From NCBI GenBank assembly GCA_025504975.1, contig JANUWI010000001.1, positions 3,906,001 to 3,970,000 of the forward strand: a stretch of 64,000 nt of DNA. Reading direction: 5' to 3'. This stretch comes from Plenodomus lindquistii (taxonomy: Eukaryota; Ascomycota; Dothideomycetes; Pleosporales; Leptosphaeriaceae). The notes under the pieces were generated by a model, which worked only from the letters and a program-made list of their open reading frames with translations, was not told the DNA's origin and searched no databases. Shown piece after piece: positions 1 through 10,869 of this stretch; position 1 is the first letter of the stretch, and every line of letters begins with the position of its first letter. A program made the position numbers and the translations under genes.

Positions 1-1
1 T

Positions 2-325
2 GGCTGGACGGCCTTGTCAGAAGCCAGTAGAAATCTCGTCGAGATTGTTGAGTTGTTGATAGCCCGGGGCGCGGACGTCACACTCACAGATGTTAATGGA
101 GAGACGGCACTTCATCATGCAGCCGCTTCTGACTATTCACACGATAGGAAGCGAACGCTTGAACTGCTGATCCAGAACGGCGCCGATATAAACGCCAAAG
201 ACAACCATGGGGATAGACCACTCTACAGCAAGAAGGTGAAACAAAATATGCAGTTTGGAATACGTGAAGAGAAAACCGCACTGCGCAAGACGTATCATCC
301 GAAATCTCAATACCAGGTCATGTAA
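2..325 (+). CDS. Ankyrin-repeat protein, 3' end only (cut by window edge)
   Basis: The reading frame is open from the first bases of the window and stops at TAA 323-325, so this is the C-terminal end of a longer gene. The translation shows two ankyrin repeats: a partial one with the usual G-W-T-A-L start and an E-I-V-E-L-L-I-A-R-G-A-D-V helix pair, then one reading G-E-T-A-L-H-H-A-A with L-E-L-L-I-Q-N-G-A-D-I-N-A-K-D. After a third repeat start (N-H-G-D-R-P-L) the protein ends in a basic tail with no recognisable domain. Ankyrin repeats bind other proteins. In fungi such arrays often sit C-terminal to NACHT, HET or F-box-like domains, but the N-terminal part lies outside the window, so the full function cannot be stated. 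The TTG at 14 is not taken as a start because the frame continues upstream. Confidence 0.75.
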   Translation, partial: GWTALSEASRNLVEIVELLIARGADVTLTDVNGETALHHAAASDYSHDRKRTLELLIQNGADINAKDNHGDRPLYSKKVKQNMQFGIREEKTALRKTYHPKSQYQVM

Positions 326-1181
326 ACCATTGGTCCTTGAGATCCACGTGGCATTCAGGCCTTGTTTCTCGCAGGTTAAGTAGTCAAATAGGGTCCACAG
401 ACAGCACAGATAATCTGTGACATTCCAACATCACACTTGAAATTCATACTCCTGTTCGAGGGTGACAAGCAATGTGTTTCTGAAGGATATCGAATACTTG
501 CATAGTATTGAGTTGGAACAAATTTCGTCAACGAAGTTGCATGCGTTGGACTTTCATGGGCGCATGTGTAGCTGGAACATTCCCATCATACACCTAAAAG
601 CTTTGTCTCTGGACGAATCACCCATCACACGACTCAGCAAATGATCGTATTGCATATTACATGAATCTGTTCGAGGTCCACAATTTGATCCCAGCGGGAA
701 GTTGCCCTTCGGCAAGGAAATCTTCTTCCCCGGTCCATCGCGGTCCAGCCAGGCAGTCCCACAACCACCCACTACCTAGCCGCCTTCGCGATAGCTTATC
801 CCGACAACTCAACCCACATCGCAAACCATGCACCACCCTCATCCCTCCTATGAGAAAGTATGGGGAGTCTCCCGATATCCCAAGCGGGAATAACGGCAAA
901 CAGCCCCTCTCGCCGATATCAGCCGACGTACGCCGATGCTGGGCGAGCCCTCTGCACCACATCGTGCAGAATCGCCTGGCTTTACTCCGAGATGGATGGG
1001 GGATTGCGGCGTGGTTCGGACTGATTTGATATTATGACGGAAGAGAGCTGTCTTTACTTTCTACAAAAGTGGTTCCTGTGGCATCACTACTTAGATACTA
1101 TCCTTTCGCTCCCGCTGTCGCATTTGTCGATCCCTCTTGGAACAAAGTCTTGGTACAAAGTCTTGGGATGCGAAATACGGG
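326..1181. other. Intergenic region, 5' side of MFS gene
   Basis: I see no supported gene here. Short ORFs on both strands (for example about 661-1029) have no recognisable domain and overlap each other. The stretch presumably holds the 3' UTR of the ankyrin gene and the promoter and 5' UTR of the MFS exporter. Confidence 0.5.
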
Positions 1182-2713
1182 ATGGCCGCTGCAATCGACG
1201 ACAAGCGCGAGTTGTCTGCGCCGGTAGATGCAGCTGATGGTCCGAAAGAGGCTACGGAGGGCGAGGTCGAGGTCCCGTATAGTATCTACTCAAAGAAGGA
1301 GAAGTGGTTGATTGTCGCTATGGTGGCGTTGGCGGGGTTCTACAGGCATGTATGCTATGCTTCATGGTATGAGGCAATGTGCTAATTATATACAGTCCTC
1401 TACCAGCCAACATCTACTTCCCTGCTATACCGACTATAGCGCGCGCTTTCCACAAGTCTGTCGATGATATCAATCAGACCGTCACAGTATACCTCGTCTT
1501 TCAAGGTATATCACCTATGCTATGGGGACCCATCAGCGACCGCTATGGACGACGTCTCGTCTATCTCGTCTGTCTAGGCATCCTGGTCGCATCGAGTATC
1601 GGTATGGCGCTTTGTCCAACAGGTTCCTATTGGCTTCTCCTCTTTCTGCGATGTTTCCAATCAGGAGGAAGTGCAAGTACCATCGCCCTCGGCGCAGGAG
1701 TCATCGGTGACATCTCGACGACAAGAGAAAGGGGAGGATACTTTGGCATGTTCAATCTTGGCCCCATGCTTGCGCCTTGCATTGCGCCAGCTATGGGTGG
1801 GGCTCTATCGCAAGGTCTGGGGTGGCGGTCGATCTTCTGGACGATTGTCATCATGGTTGCAGTCTGCCTTGTCTGCATCGCGTTATTCCTCCCAGAGACG
1901 CTACGTTCGATCGCAGGAAACGGTAGTATCCCAGTCGCCCCGTATCTCCGTCCCCTTGTGCCAATCGTTGGTCGAAAAACGAACCAGAAGGCCTTTGATG
2001 GCGAAACACGCGCAAAGCCAAAGCACTCGGTCAATCCGTTCGTCTTGTTCACGTACCCAGATGTCATTGTGCTGCTCAGCTTTACTGGCATGGTGTACGC
2101 AGTCAACTACACCATCACCGCCACTATCTCGTCGGCCTTTGCTAGAATCTACCCCCATCTCTCCGAAACTGTGTTGGGACTCTGTTACCTGCCGGTAGGA
2201 GCTGGTATGATCATCGGCAGCACCATGACTGGCAAGATTCTCGATTGGGAGTACGCGCGCATCAAGGAACGTACGGGAGAAAATTTCACCATCGAGTACG
2301 CACGCCTGCGACTGGCGCCATTCAATCTCCTGCTCTTCGTCATTTGCGTCATCGGGTGGGGTTGGACCATTCAGTCGCGGGTACATATGGCTGTCCCTCT
2401 GATCCTTTCTGTTTTCCTGGGATGGACATCGATGGCCATCCTTAATACGACGATGACACTGAACATCGACATCTTGCAGACGCGCAGTTCAGGCGCAACG
2501 GCGTGTACGAACTTTGTGCGTTGCTCGCTGGCGGCCATTATGATTTCCATTATCGATCGCATGACAAATGTATGGGGCGATGGCTGGACGTATGCATTCT
2601 GGGGCGGCATCTGCGCGATGCTCTTGCCGCTTATGTTGCTCGAGATCAAGATGGGTCCAAAGTGGCGGATGAAGAGGGAGGATGCTGAGAAGGCGCAGAT
2701 GGAAGTATCATGA
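1182..2713 (+). CDS. MFS transporter, DHA1-type drug/metabolite exporter
   Basis: Exons 1182-1345 and 1396-2713 give 493 residues, a normal length for a 12-helix proton antiporter of the fungal DHA1 group (Qdr and citrate-exporter relatives). A hydrophilic N-tail of about 45 residues leads to the first helix, followed by the family hallmark S-P-L-P-A-N-I-Y-F-P-A-I-P (55-67). MFS motif A, G-P-I-S-D-R-Y-G-R-R, is at 99-108. The middle is the usual charged cytosolic loop, and the C-tail is charged. It would work in the plasma membrane, exporting small molecules; the substrate cannot be deduced. The start is the ATG at 1182; the frame extends upstream only through a TTG. Splicing in frame requires a GC-AG intron (see 1346-1395). 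The gene converges on the sugar transporter, leaving 252 bp between the stops. Confidence 0.88.
1346..1395 (+). other. Probable GC-AG intron (50 nt) in MFS gene
   Basis: The donor reads AG|GCATGT and the acceptor TATACAG|TCC. Joining 1345 to 1396 gives G-F-Y-S-P-L-P-A-N, the expected sequence around the first helix. The nearby GT at 1350 puts the downstream exon out of frame with either nearby acceptor (1395 or 1406). GC-AG introns are a known minority class spliced by the normal spliceosome. Confidence 0.72.
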
Positions 2714-2965
2714 TAGGACGGTGAGGAACGGAGATAGTGGAGAATATTTGAGCGGGGCAAAGACACACGAGCGCCGGGTGTCTCCATATCGAGTGAGAGC
2801 TGAGGTGGTTTTTTTTCTTTCAGCGATGCATATAAGCACTATACCCTGGATGCGTAGTTTTTCGAATATTATGAGTAAGACGCGAGGCAGATACGTCTGT
2901 GATGATTACTGCGGTCATTTCGTTTATTGGTGATAGTGTTCGAAATGTGCAGGTCTGCCAACATT

Positions 2966-4691
2966 CTATCGTTTGGACTTCTCAACGTGCTCAACATGAT
3001 CAGTGTTCCCCAACTCCAGCTTCGTCTGTTCTGCGATCTCAGCGACCTCTGTGTTCTCGAAGAGATCGCTAATCTCCTCTAGTGACCGACCTCGAGTTTC
3101 GGGTAGAATGAACCAATTGACTACAACTGACAAGACCAAGAGACAGCAGAACAGGATGTAGTAACGCCATCCAATATTCTCCAGCGCAATCGGCGTGACG
3201 AATGAAAGCAATACCAGCGAGCTGTATATGACTGTCAGAAGCAGACTCAAGCCCTTCGATCGAATGTTGTATGGCAGAATCTCGGTAGAATATGCAATGA
3301 CCAGTGGTGTATATGCAATGTCGTAATGGAAGAAGTAGATGAAGATGAAGGCGATGACGGCGATGCCCAGGCCATCCCCACCGGCCATGTCGAATCTTGC
3401 GGAGCATGCGGTCCAGATAACAAATGAAATGGTCATGCCAATACCGGACCAATTGAATAATGTTCGCCGACCGAGGCGATCAACTAGGAACGCAGCCATG
3501 ACTGCAGCGCCGAAGTTGAAGACTTGAAGTAAGCCATTGATCAAGGTCTGATCATCTGGATCGGTGACTCCGACTGAGTCGAGAACTAGAGTGAGATAGT
3601 ACGAAACGACGCTGTTGCCCTGGCGAAATGTCAGTGGAGTGTTCTAGATTCGTGGAGATGTTTAGAACAGGTTGAGGTCAAGACTTACCGCCCATTGCGA
3701 CATGATGCCCAAAAAGACAGTTATGAAGATCCTCTTGCGGTTCACAGGTGCAACGACAGCTGACCACTTGGTGTCTTTGGTTTGTGCATCAAGCTCAATC
3801 GCCTGTGTAATCTCAATCATCTCAAACTTGACGAGAGGATGTTGTGAGTCCCCGCCAGCGTGATACTTTGCAAGTAAAGCTCTAGCGTCTTCGTGGCGGC
3901 CGTTCGCAATCAGCCATCGAGGCGACTCAGGTAGATACCACCACTACGTTAGACACATGTCAGCCAGAGTTCGTCAAGATTCGCCTAGGTAACTCACAAA
4001 GACGAGTTGCATCGCAGGCAAGGCGCCTTGTAGGATAGATGGTCCCCTCCAAGCCCAATGACTTTCAGGGCTACTCTTCTGCAAGCCATATGTGCTCCAT
4101 GCAGCGAGAATGGCCCCGAGGTAGTAGAACGTCCAATAGAGCGCGGTGAGAATACCACGGTGAGTCGGGTATGACAGTTCTGATATGAGCAAGGGACTTG
4201 GCTGAATGATCGTAATTGCACCGGCTCCAACCAGTGCACGCGAAAAGATGAACATGCCCAGGTTGACGGCTACCGACTGAATGATGGAAGCAATGATGAT
4301 CGTTACGCCGCCTATGAGAAGCGTCCACCGGCGTCCAAGTTTGTCGGCCAGGATGCCAACAATGGGCAGCACGACGACGCATCCAGCGGATTGCGCAGCA
4401 TTCACTGCGCCCAGAACGTGGCCTTGGGGGTTTCCAAAGTCTCGCTTCCAGGAGGGCAAGGCTTGTAGCCCATTCATTAAAGAGCCTGCTTGTGTTAGGA
4501 TCTTCATCGACACACACCTGGGCACGCTTGACAGACTTACCATCGTAACCAGCGACGGCTGATGACATCAGTGGCATCAGCAACAGGAGATTCAGCCTCA
4601 GCAGATACGGCACGCGATACCATGGCTTGTTCGTCTGAGGTAGCACTTCAGCTAGCGCCTCTCCCACGACCTTTGCCTCTTTCGCGCCCAT
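2966..4691 (-). CDS. MFS sugar transporter (hexose/lactose permease type)
   Basis: Four exons read right to left: 4541-4691, 3998-4485, 3689-3943 and 2966-3619, giving 515 residues. Introns of 55, 54 and 69 nt have GTAAGT, GTGAGT and GTAAGT donors and CAG, TAG and CAG acceptors, and the phases agree. Sugar-porter signatures are all present: A-D-K-L-G-R-R (about 97-103), P-E-S-P-R-W-L (218-224), V-D-R-L-G-R-R (about 344-350) and P-E-T-R-G-R-S (about 471-477), with about 12 hydrophobic segments. The protein should import a mono- or disaccharide by proton symport at the plasma membrane. The substrate is not readable, though the layout resembles fungal lactose permease/hexose transporter relatives. 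The start M-G-A-K-E-A-K at 4691 is chosen because an upstream in-frame ATG would add an atypical hydrophobic extension. Confidence 0.9.
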
Positions 4692-5407
4692 CGTGGCAAC
4701 GCTCACTGCGGAACAAATGTGAAGGAATATGCTGAACGAGATCCACAACTAAAGAACAGCTAAGAATTCCAGTGGGAATTAGACTGTCGTACTGATAAAA
4801 TGAAGGAAGGAGAAGCTTTACATCCCCAGATTGATTGTCATCACCCCAGTCTTCCATCCGGGGCAGGTGCGGCCAGGGCTGCCCCAACTAAAATCAATTA
4901 CGTGAGACGTGAGGTCCGTGGACTCCCGAGATCACAGTTTCGGACTGCGCCACATCTTGGCTCATCAAATCGAAAGGACGAGCTTCATTCTCCGCTTCGT
5001 TCTACTTTGCTGATTTGGCAGAGACTTTGCGCTAGGCACTGGCGGTCCAAGGTCGGGCCGACCCATCAAAGGCTGTTCGTGTTATCAGACGCGACAATCA
5101 TCAACGCATTGCACACCATCCCAATGAAAACCGTTGCTTGTTCCTGACATTTCTATTATGGTATTCACCTTTTGGAAGATCTGCCCTTGCGCGGCCTCCA
5201 GTTTGTAGGCTTCTCTTCTGCCTTCACCCTTTACCCTCCATCCTTTTGTGAATTTCACCCTTTGCAAGGTTCATCCTTCGTGAGATGCCAGCCGTCATCG
5301 AACCAAGCTAGTAGTCTTATCATCACCAAAATTGTCTCCATCGTCCTTTATCTTGCATGAGTCGATACGACTTCAAAAGCTAATACTAACCAGCGATGCC
5401 CACACAT
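4692..5407. other. Intergenic region upstream of sugar transporter
   Basis: About 700 bp between the 5' end of the sugar transporter and the 3' end of the kinase pseudogene. It should hold the transporter promoter. I see no gene, tRNA or clear repeat. Small ORFs at 4800-5147 and 5172-5360 have no coding character. Confidence 0.45.
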
Positions 5408-6994
5408 CTAGGACTCCTCATCGCGATCGCGAAAAGGCCAGCCTCGTTCCAGAGCCTGGAGATCCTCCTCATCTCCATCGCATTGCTCAATCATGTCATC
5501 CCTTACTTCCGTCAATTGCTTCTTCGCCTCCTCATAATCCTAAGAAAGCACCCACCCTTCTTCTGTCATACCACAGGCCTTTGCTCGCCACTGCTCCACG
5601 AGCACGCTCATCTTCAGCCAACCATCTTCCTGATCCGCGAATTCTTCTAGCTCAGCTGCGCTGAACTCTATAGGACACTTCACATCTTCCACATCAAACA
5701 GATGTTGCCAGAATTGGGTGGTTCAAATGATGGCGCCTTTGAGTGTGACGAGGTTGCCTGTCCATTGCCTGCTTGCTCGGTCCACGAGCATCTGGCGACC
5801 AAGAAGTAGAGGATCGCGAAGGCAAGCGATGTGCTCCTGGTTGAGATGCCCATTGAGTACACGATAACCGAAGAAAAGCATACGCTGGCGGAAGAGCTCT
5901 CTTGCTGCAGTCTGCTCTCCAGTCGTCAGATCTGCAAAATCTTCTGGTAGGCTGGGCTCTATGATATCGGGTGAGAGCTCATCATCAGGATTCTCGAACG
6001 CACGGGGATAACCAGCTCCCAAAATGCGGGGCTGGACCATGTCGTGTTGCCAGTCGATGAGAGAAGTGATGCGGCCAGTCTCGGGAGATATGAAGATGTT
6101 GCCTGGAGTAAGGTCTGGATGTCGGAGTGTAGGTTGATTAAAAGAATGCGTAGGATTTTTTGGTAGTAGATGAGGTGCTAGCGTCCGATAGTCGCGCAGA
6201 AGCTTCAGGTAAGTTTCTGGCTGCTAGACTCCAAAGCCCTCCAGTGCGTTGTGAGGGAAATCAGGCTCTAATGGTCTCCCGAACCGCTGCGTCCACTATA
6301 TCTCCTTTCGGGCTATAGAGTGAAGGTACTCCACCGGGGATATCCATGGTCCTCGGTTCAATTCGAGCCCCTTCCTCCTCCCGTACCAGAACATATCATC
6401 TGCCATGGGGCCGATGACGAATGAATCCGACTGTGGTTGGGTTGTCTCAGTGAAGAGCGGAGCTTGTAGCTTGGGAGCGATCATGTCAAGATCCTTCTTG
6501 AAGTATATGCTTCCTGTGGCAGCAAAGGGCAGTCGGAACAGTCTCGTTTCGAGTTCCACGAAGCTGTGCGCCAAATTCATCATTTCTTTCTCCTCGAGGG
6601 CCAACCATCTAGATGACAAGTAAATGCCCGCCGCTTTCTCCATGAGAACATACTCTGCCCCAACTTCATTCTCAGCCGAGGTGGAATAGTCGTATACCTT
6701 TGGAACTGGAATGCCCTTTACTCGTAAGAATTCAAGGGGAGCTACTTCGCTTGCGGTAGCGAAACGGTCTGGTTTGGATATGTGGTAGGGAATTTTGGCG
6801 ATGATATCAAATCCATCCTCTAGTCTCAAGGTGAAGACCTGATTGAATCCTCCCTCCGCCAGTTTGGTCATAGAAACGACCTGGCCATGTGCATCATCGA
6901 CCGATGCTTCAGCTGCGCGATGCAAGGCAGCAGCATCGAAGACAACATACCGTTCCTTCAATTTGAGGTGCCCGTTGATCAGAAACCGACCCAA
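5408..6994 (-). pseudogene. APH/AIM9-like phosphotransferase, broken by four in-frame stops
   Basis: One minus-strand frame carries the aminoglycoside-phosphotransferase fold common in fungal AIM9-like (altered inheritance of mitochondria 9) kinase-like proteins. It starts with a segment reading L-K-E-R-Y-V-V-F-D-A-A-A-L, then E-G-G-F-N-Q-V-F (nucleotide loop) and I-A-K-I-P (lysine strand). Further on come L-M-E-K-A-A-G (hinge), R-H-P-D-L-T-P-G-N-I-F (catalytic Asp and Asn) and L-I-D-W-Q-H. The C-terminal part includes C-P-I-E-F-S and E-G-W-V. The frame never shifts but is cut by TAG 6296-6298, TAG 6224-6226, TGA 5723-5725 and TAG 5540-5542, before a likely true TAG at 5408-5410. Sequence on both sides of each stop still matches the family pattern, so introns are an unlikely explanation. 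The 5' exon is not resolved. No functional full-length product is expected. Confidence 0.82.
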
Positions 6995-7722
6995 GCTATG
7001 AGAAGATGGCCTTATTGTCCGACTTTTCTACTCTAGAGGCTTTGATCAGCGAACTTGCTGTAGGCGAGGACCCATCCTACGTACCCATTCTGTGTGTCGA
7101 AGTTGAGAACAGTCTTCGCTGACTCAAAGGTGAACTAGAGATCCAGCAGACAGGCCGGCTGCAAGAGCCAAAGTTGGGGTGTTTGCGTCCGGACATGACT
7201 GAACATGATCACAAGGACCAGTAGTTTCTGCCGACATGTATCTGTTCTAATCTGAGCAGTGGTAAAAGGTGACAAGAGGCGCAATCTCTGGCGGGCGGCG
7301 CCGCAGCACTGCAGAATCAGACGTAACCAATCACAAGCGCGGCTCACATCAACACGCACGGATATTCATCCGTAATACGATTCTGTCTCACAACTAGATG
7401 GCTGAGGCTGTGATAAAATCGAGTTCTCGACTTCGCGTTGATATTCAAGTGCAGCTGCAGGCTTGTCTGCTTGGCCCATGGTGCACGCAGTAGCGCTCAG
7501 CCTCGACACTTCAGCCTAGGTGATTGCTTCATACACAGCCCCACCAGACTGTATAAGATTTGGCCCTCCTTGCCCACCTGCGCGTCTCGGGTCAAGGACA
7601 CAATATGCCTCGAGTTCGATCGTCTCGCAAAGGGCCAAAATTTCGTAAAAAATCTTAGTACATAACCCACGCCAGGAGAAAACACCCAGCCAACCCGAAA
7701 GCGAATCTCACAGCCAATCAGC
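6995..7722. other. Intergenic region between kinase and HET pseudogenes
   Basis: No supported gene. The first exon of the APH-like pseudogene may lie at about 7000-7110 on the minus strand, but I could not join it. The start of the first HET gene is also not identifiable here. Confidence 0.4.
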
Positions 7723-9088
7723 ATTTAGATACCAGTCTCTAGATTATACGCAGCAATCTATCCGACTTGTTATCGTTCATCCGGAACCTTCATCCACGCA
7801 ACCACGGTAGAAGACTACGTATGTCTATCCTATGAATGGGGTGTGGAGTCACTCACCCGTATCATCTTGGTCGATGGCTTGCGCATGACGATCCGTCGGA
7901 ATCTGTGGGCCTTCCTGGAACAAGCTACGAAAACACACCATGGCGTAGATCTATGGATAGACGCCTTGTGCATCGGTCAGGACAACATCACTGAGCAAAA
8001 CCATCACGTCCAGCAAATGGGTCAGATCTTTGCTGGTGCGTCCGAGGTTCTCACCTGGCTTCGTGATAGCGAAACCGTGGTCACACACCTCCGCGGTATA
8101 CAACAGGCTTTACATCCCGTACATGGTATACAAAGAAGCGAGATAAGACAAGCCGAATTTGAAGTACAAGTGATGCGGTTTACGGATTATCCTACTGGCA
8201 GCGTGCGTGGATTGCGCAAGAGCTCATTCTTGCAAGACGCAATTTCATTGTCGCTGGCAATGTCAAAGTATTACGGGAAGACGTTCGACCATGTGCTCCA
8301 GGGTCAACCTCTTCCCTAGCCTTGACCTATCTGTCAGGAGCTAAGACCGAGGACTTCAGATCATTGAATTTGATCTCGCTGATCGAGAATCTCAAGAGCA
8401 GAAAATGTCATGACATGCATGATCAAGTTTACTCTCTCTTAGCAATGACTAAGCGACGACCAGAACTTACGGTAGAATACGCCATAACTGTAGCAGAACT
8501 CGCTGTCCAAGTTCTCCGAAGCTTTCGGCCCCTTTTTTGCTTCTGCGCACTCCACGTTGTCTTTCAGACCTTGAGTCTAAGCGCACATTAGTAGATACTG
8601 ATGACACATGCACGCGTCATCATTGTGTCGAGATTGTCCCCTGGAAGGATGATCTTAGACTGTCTCGATCGAGTCCATGCTCGACCATCAGTGGCGTCAT
8701 TGTCGTTCGGCCACGGCGTTCGGACCAAAAGCTGCGATTAATATACAAACACGACCGCTACAAGCCTACAGAGGTATTCAACGATGGCTTTCATATCAAT
8801 CAGGGTACAGCCAGTCCAGGCTCTGAGATCATCCGCATGTTGTTCCCCTTGGCCTACCAAACATGCCTGACAGGTGCGGGATACATGCACGCTACTTTGT
8901 GTACGCCTTTCGAATCTGCAGTACAGGAGGATGCACAATCTTTGGATCGGCCGATTCGTTCAATTGAGTTACAGACATACCATCTACCAATATATATACA
9001 ATGTGCAAATACGGTCACACTTTCTACCAATGCGCTTCGTGGCATGTGGAGTGGTGCCTCCCCCTCCCCCTCCCCTGATGTCACCTAA
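7723..9088 (+). pseudogene. HET-domain gene, copy 1, frameshifted
   Basis: Remnant of a heterokaryon-incompatibility (HET) gene, a family that triggers programmed cell death on fusion with an incompatible strain. The HET signatures are readable but spread over several frames. A segment like copy 2 (L-D-Y-T-Q-Q-S-I-R-L-V) is at about 7737-7770. After a frame change come Y-V-C-L-S-Y-E-W-G (about 7816-7842) and W-I-D-A-L-C-I-G-Q-D with H-V-Q-Q-M-G-Q-I-F (to about 8040). After another change at about 8160-8184 comes Y-W-Q-R-A-W-I-A-Q-E, continuing to about 8591 with R-K-C-H-D-M-H-D-Q-V-Y-S-L-L. A third change near 8540-8590 leads to a C-terminal frame ending at 9088, where assignment is weak. No intron pattern explains these shifts. 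It is most similar to the next gene, so the two look like a tandem duplication. Confidence 0.75.
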
Positions 9089-9434
9089 TAATTGGCCTGG
9101 CCAGGGTACCATGAACGCATCCGCCGAAATCGGCTCAAGAATTTCACCAGACACAGAACTATACGAAGCCTCTTGCGGTTCTGGCACCGATATGCGCTCA
9201 CATACATACCCGAGTACAATCCTTAATTGGTACAGGCGTTATAGCGTCCCAAACAAATCCTAGTAGCTTCCATACATTTTCTTTGTTTGGTTGGATGAAT
9301 ACAGACTCAGCCTCATGCAGGATGTCCCAACTCCGTTGGCGGGGATATAGGCTGCTGCCCATCAGCCTCGAGTTGCCCCGCTCATCTTCCTCACAGCACA
9401 GCACACTACCTTCTACATTCCACTCAACTCCATA
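9089..9434. other. Spacer between the two HET copies
   Basis: No gene seen. There is a C-rich CCCCCTCCC-type tract at about 9060-9078 just before this stretch. The region should hold the promoter of HET copy 2, whose ATG follows directly. Confidence 0.4.
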
Positions 9435-10869
9435 ATGATTCGGCGGTCATCTCGACGCAAAAGAAAGATAGCAATCTCTACCCCCATCGGCTTCTCTCAA
9501 AAAGCCGAGTTGTCTGGCAAGCTATGCTTCACATACGCACCACTCGACCATACGCAGCGATCCATACGACTTGTCGAGTTTTCTTCAAAGCGTTCTTTGT
9601 CAGGGCTCATACAGTGCACCATCCAACATGCAACTGTTGCAGAAGAATATACCTGTCTTTCTTACGAATGGGGTCCTGAGTCACCGACTAAAGTCATACT
9701 ACTAGATAGGCTTCCGATGGTCGTGAGGCAGAATTTATAGGACTCTCTAGACCAAACCACAAGGTCGTCAATGAGTGGCACAGTACCAAATAAAAGATGG
9801 TGGATATACGCTTTGTGTATCAATCAGGATGATGTCAGCGAGCGAAACCACCAGGTCCAGCAGATGGGTCTTATTTATGCTGATGCTGTGGAGGTTCATG
9901 TCTGGCTCGGGAACAATAGTGCGTATAACGACTTCTTCAAGCTTATGACTGCTGCTTCATCAACCTGTCCGCACAAAGTACAATAGATCGACGATTGCCT
10001 ACTTGAAGCTTGCAGCAAAGTACATAACGATCATCGCGTCTCCCGGATGGCTGCCAATAAAGACTCATATTGGAGCCGCGCGTGGATTGTACAAGAGGTT
10101 GCTCTCGCGCGAAACCTTCGCCTCGCTACCGGCCAATTCAGCTGGCAATGGGAACAACTACCGTTATCAATGTCTCGGCTTCCGCTCGAATTCACTTCAC
10201 CCATGTCAATAGTAACATCTCTACGGCAGGATTTCCAGAAAGGAATTCAGAACATGAGTTTGAAAGAACTTCTGATGTCTTTCCGACTGCGAAAGTCTAT
10301 GCTGCCATGATCCACTCGATCGGATATATTCAATCCTATCATTGTGTAAAGAAGGATTGGATTTTGGGGTAGACCATGGCAGCTCAGTGACGGATCTTGC
10401 TATACGGACACTCCGCTCTCTCAAGGGGCAACTTTGCTTCTGTATAGTTCGCGATCTCTTCCTATATCTCGGTATCACCACTTCCTCGACTCAGGATGAT
10501 GCCATTTGTGGGCGGTATGTCGAATTGGTAACCGATCAACCTTGGCCATTACCTGAGGATGATGTAATCACGAGACTATCGAGGTCCAAGCTATATGTAG
10601 ATAAGAATATAAACGGTATCGCTCGATTGCGATATGGAGGTCATCTGTCGAACTGGATGGCTGCAGAACCTGTTGGTGACCAAATCGAGATTTGCGAAGA
10701 CCCTGTGCGACCTGGCCGCTGTGTGATCCGGATGTCTCTTGCGCTCGTCGATAAGATTGCGTGGACAGACGAAGATTTCTGTGTAGGGAAGGACTGCTCA
10801 GAGATCATTCCGAAATATGATGGGCAATTTCAGGTATTAAGGCTGTTAGATTCTGACGTAAATGAATGA
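9435..10869 (+). pseudogene. HET-domain gene, copy 2, broken by stops and a frameshift
   Basis: It begins at a plausible ATG (9435) with a basic leader, then the HET core: Y-T-C-L-S-Y-E-W-G, W-I-Y-A-L-C-I-N-Q-D-D-V, H-Q-V-Q-Q-M-G-L-I-Y-A-D-A and Y-W-S-R-A-W-I-V-Q-E. The frame is interrupted by TAG at 9738-9740, where copy 1 has W (R-N-L-W), and by TAG at 9984-9986. At about 10297-10303, seven extra bases relative to the expected R-K-C-H-D-P motif shift the frame. The C-terminal part (10303-10869) then stays open and includes D-R-I-Y-S-I-L-S-L-C. Both stops fit C-to-T change in a CpA context on one strand. If expressed, it would give only a truncated HET fragment of about 101 residues. Confidence 0.82.

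Noticed and set aside
5332..5664. Plus-strand ORFs of 84-110 residues
   Set aside because: They are the antisense of the C-terminal part of the kinase pseudogene, which has family motifs on the minus strand.
6224..6298. Intron that would remove the first two stops of the kinase gene
   Set aside because: Candidate donors either give the wrong phase or delete the conserved Y-L-H-S-I-A-R segment; two further stops would remain.
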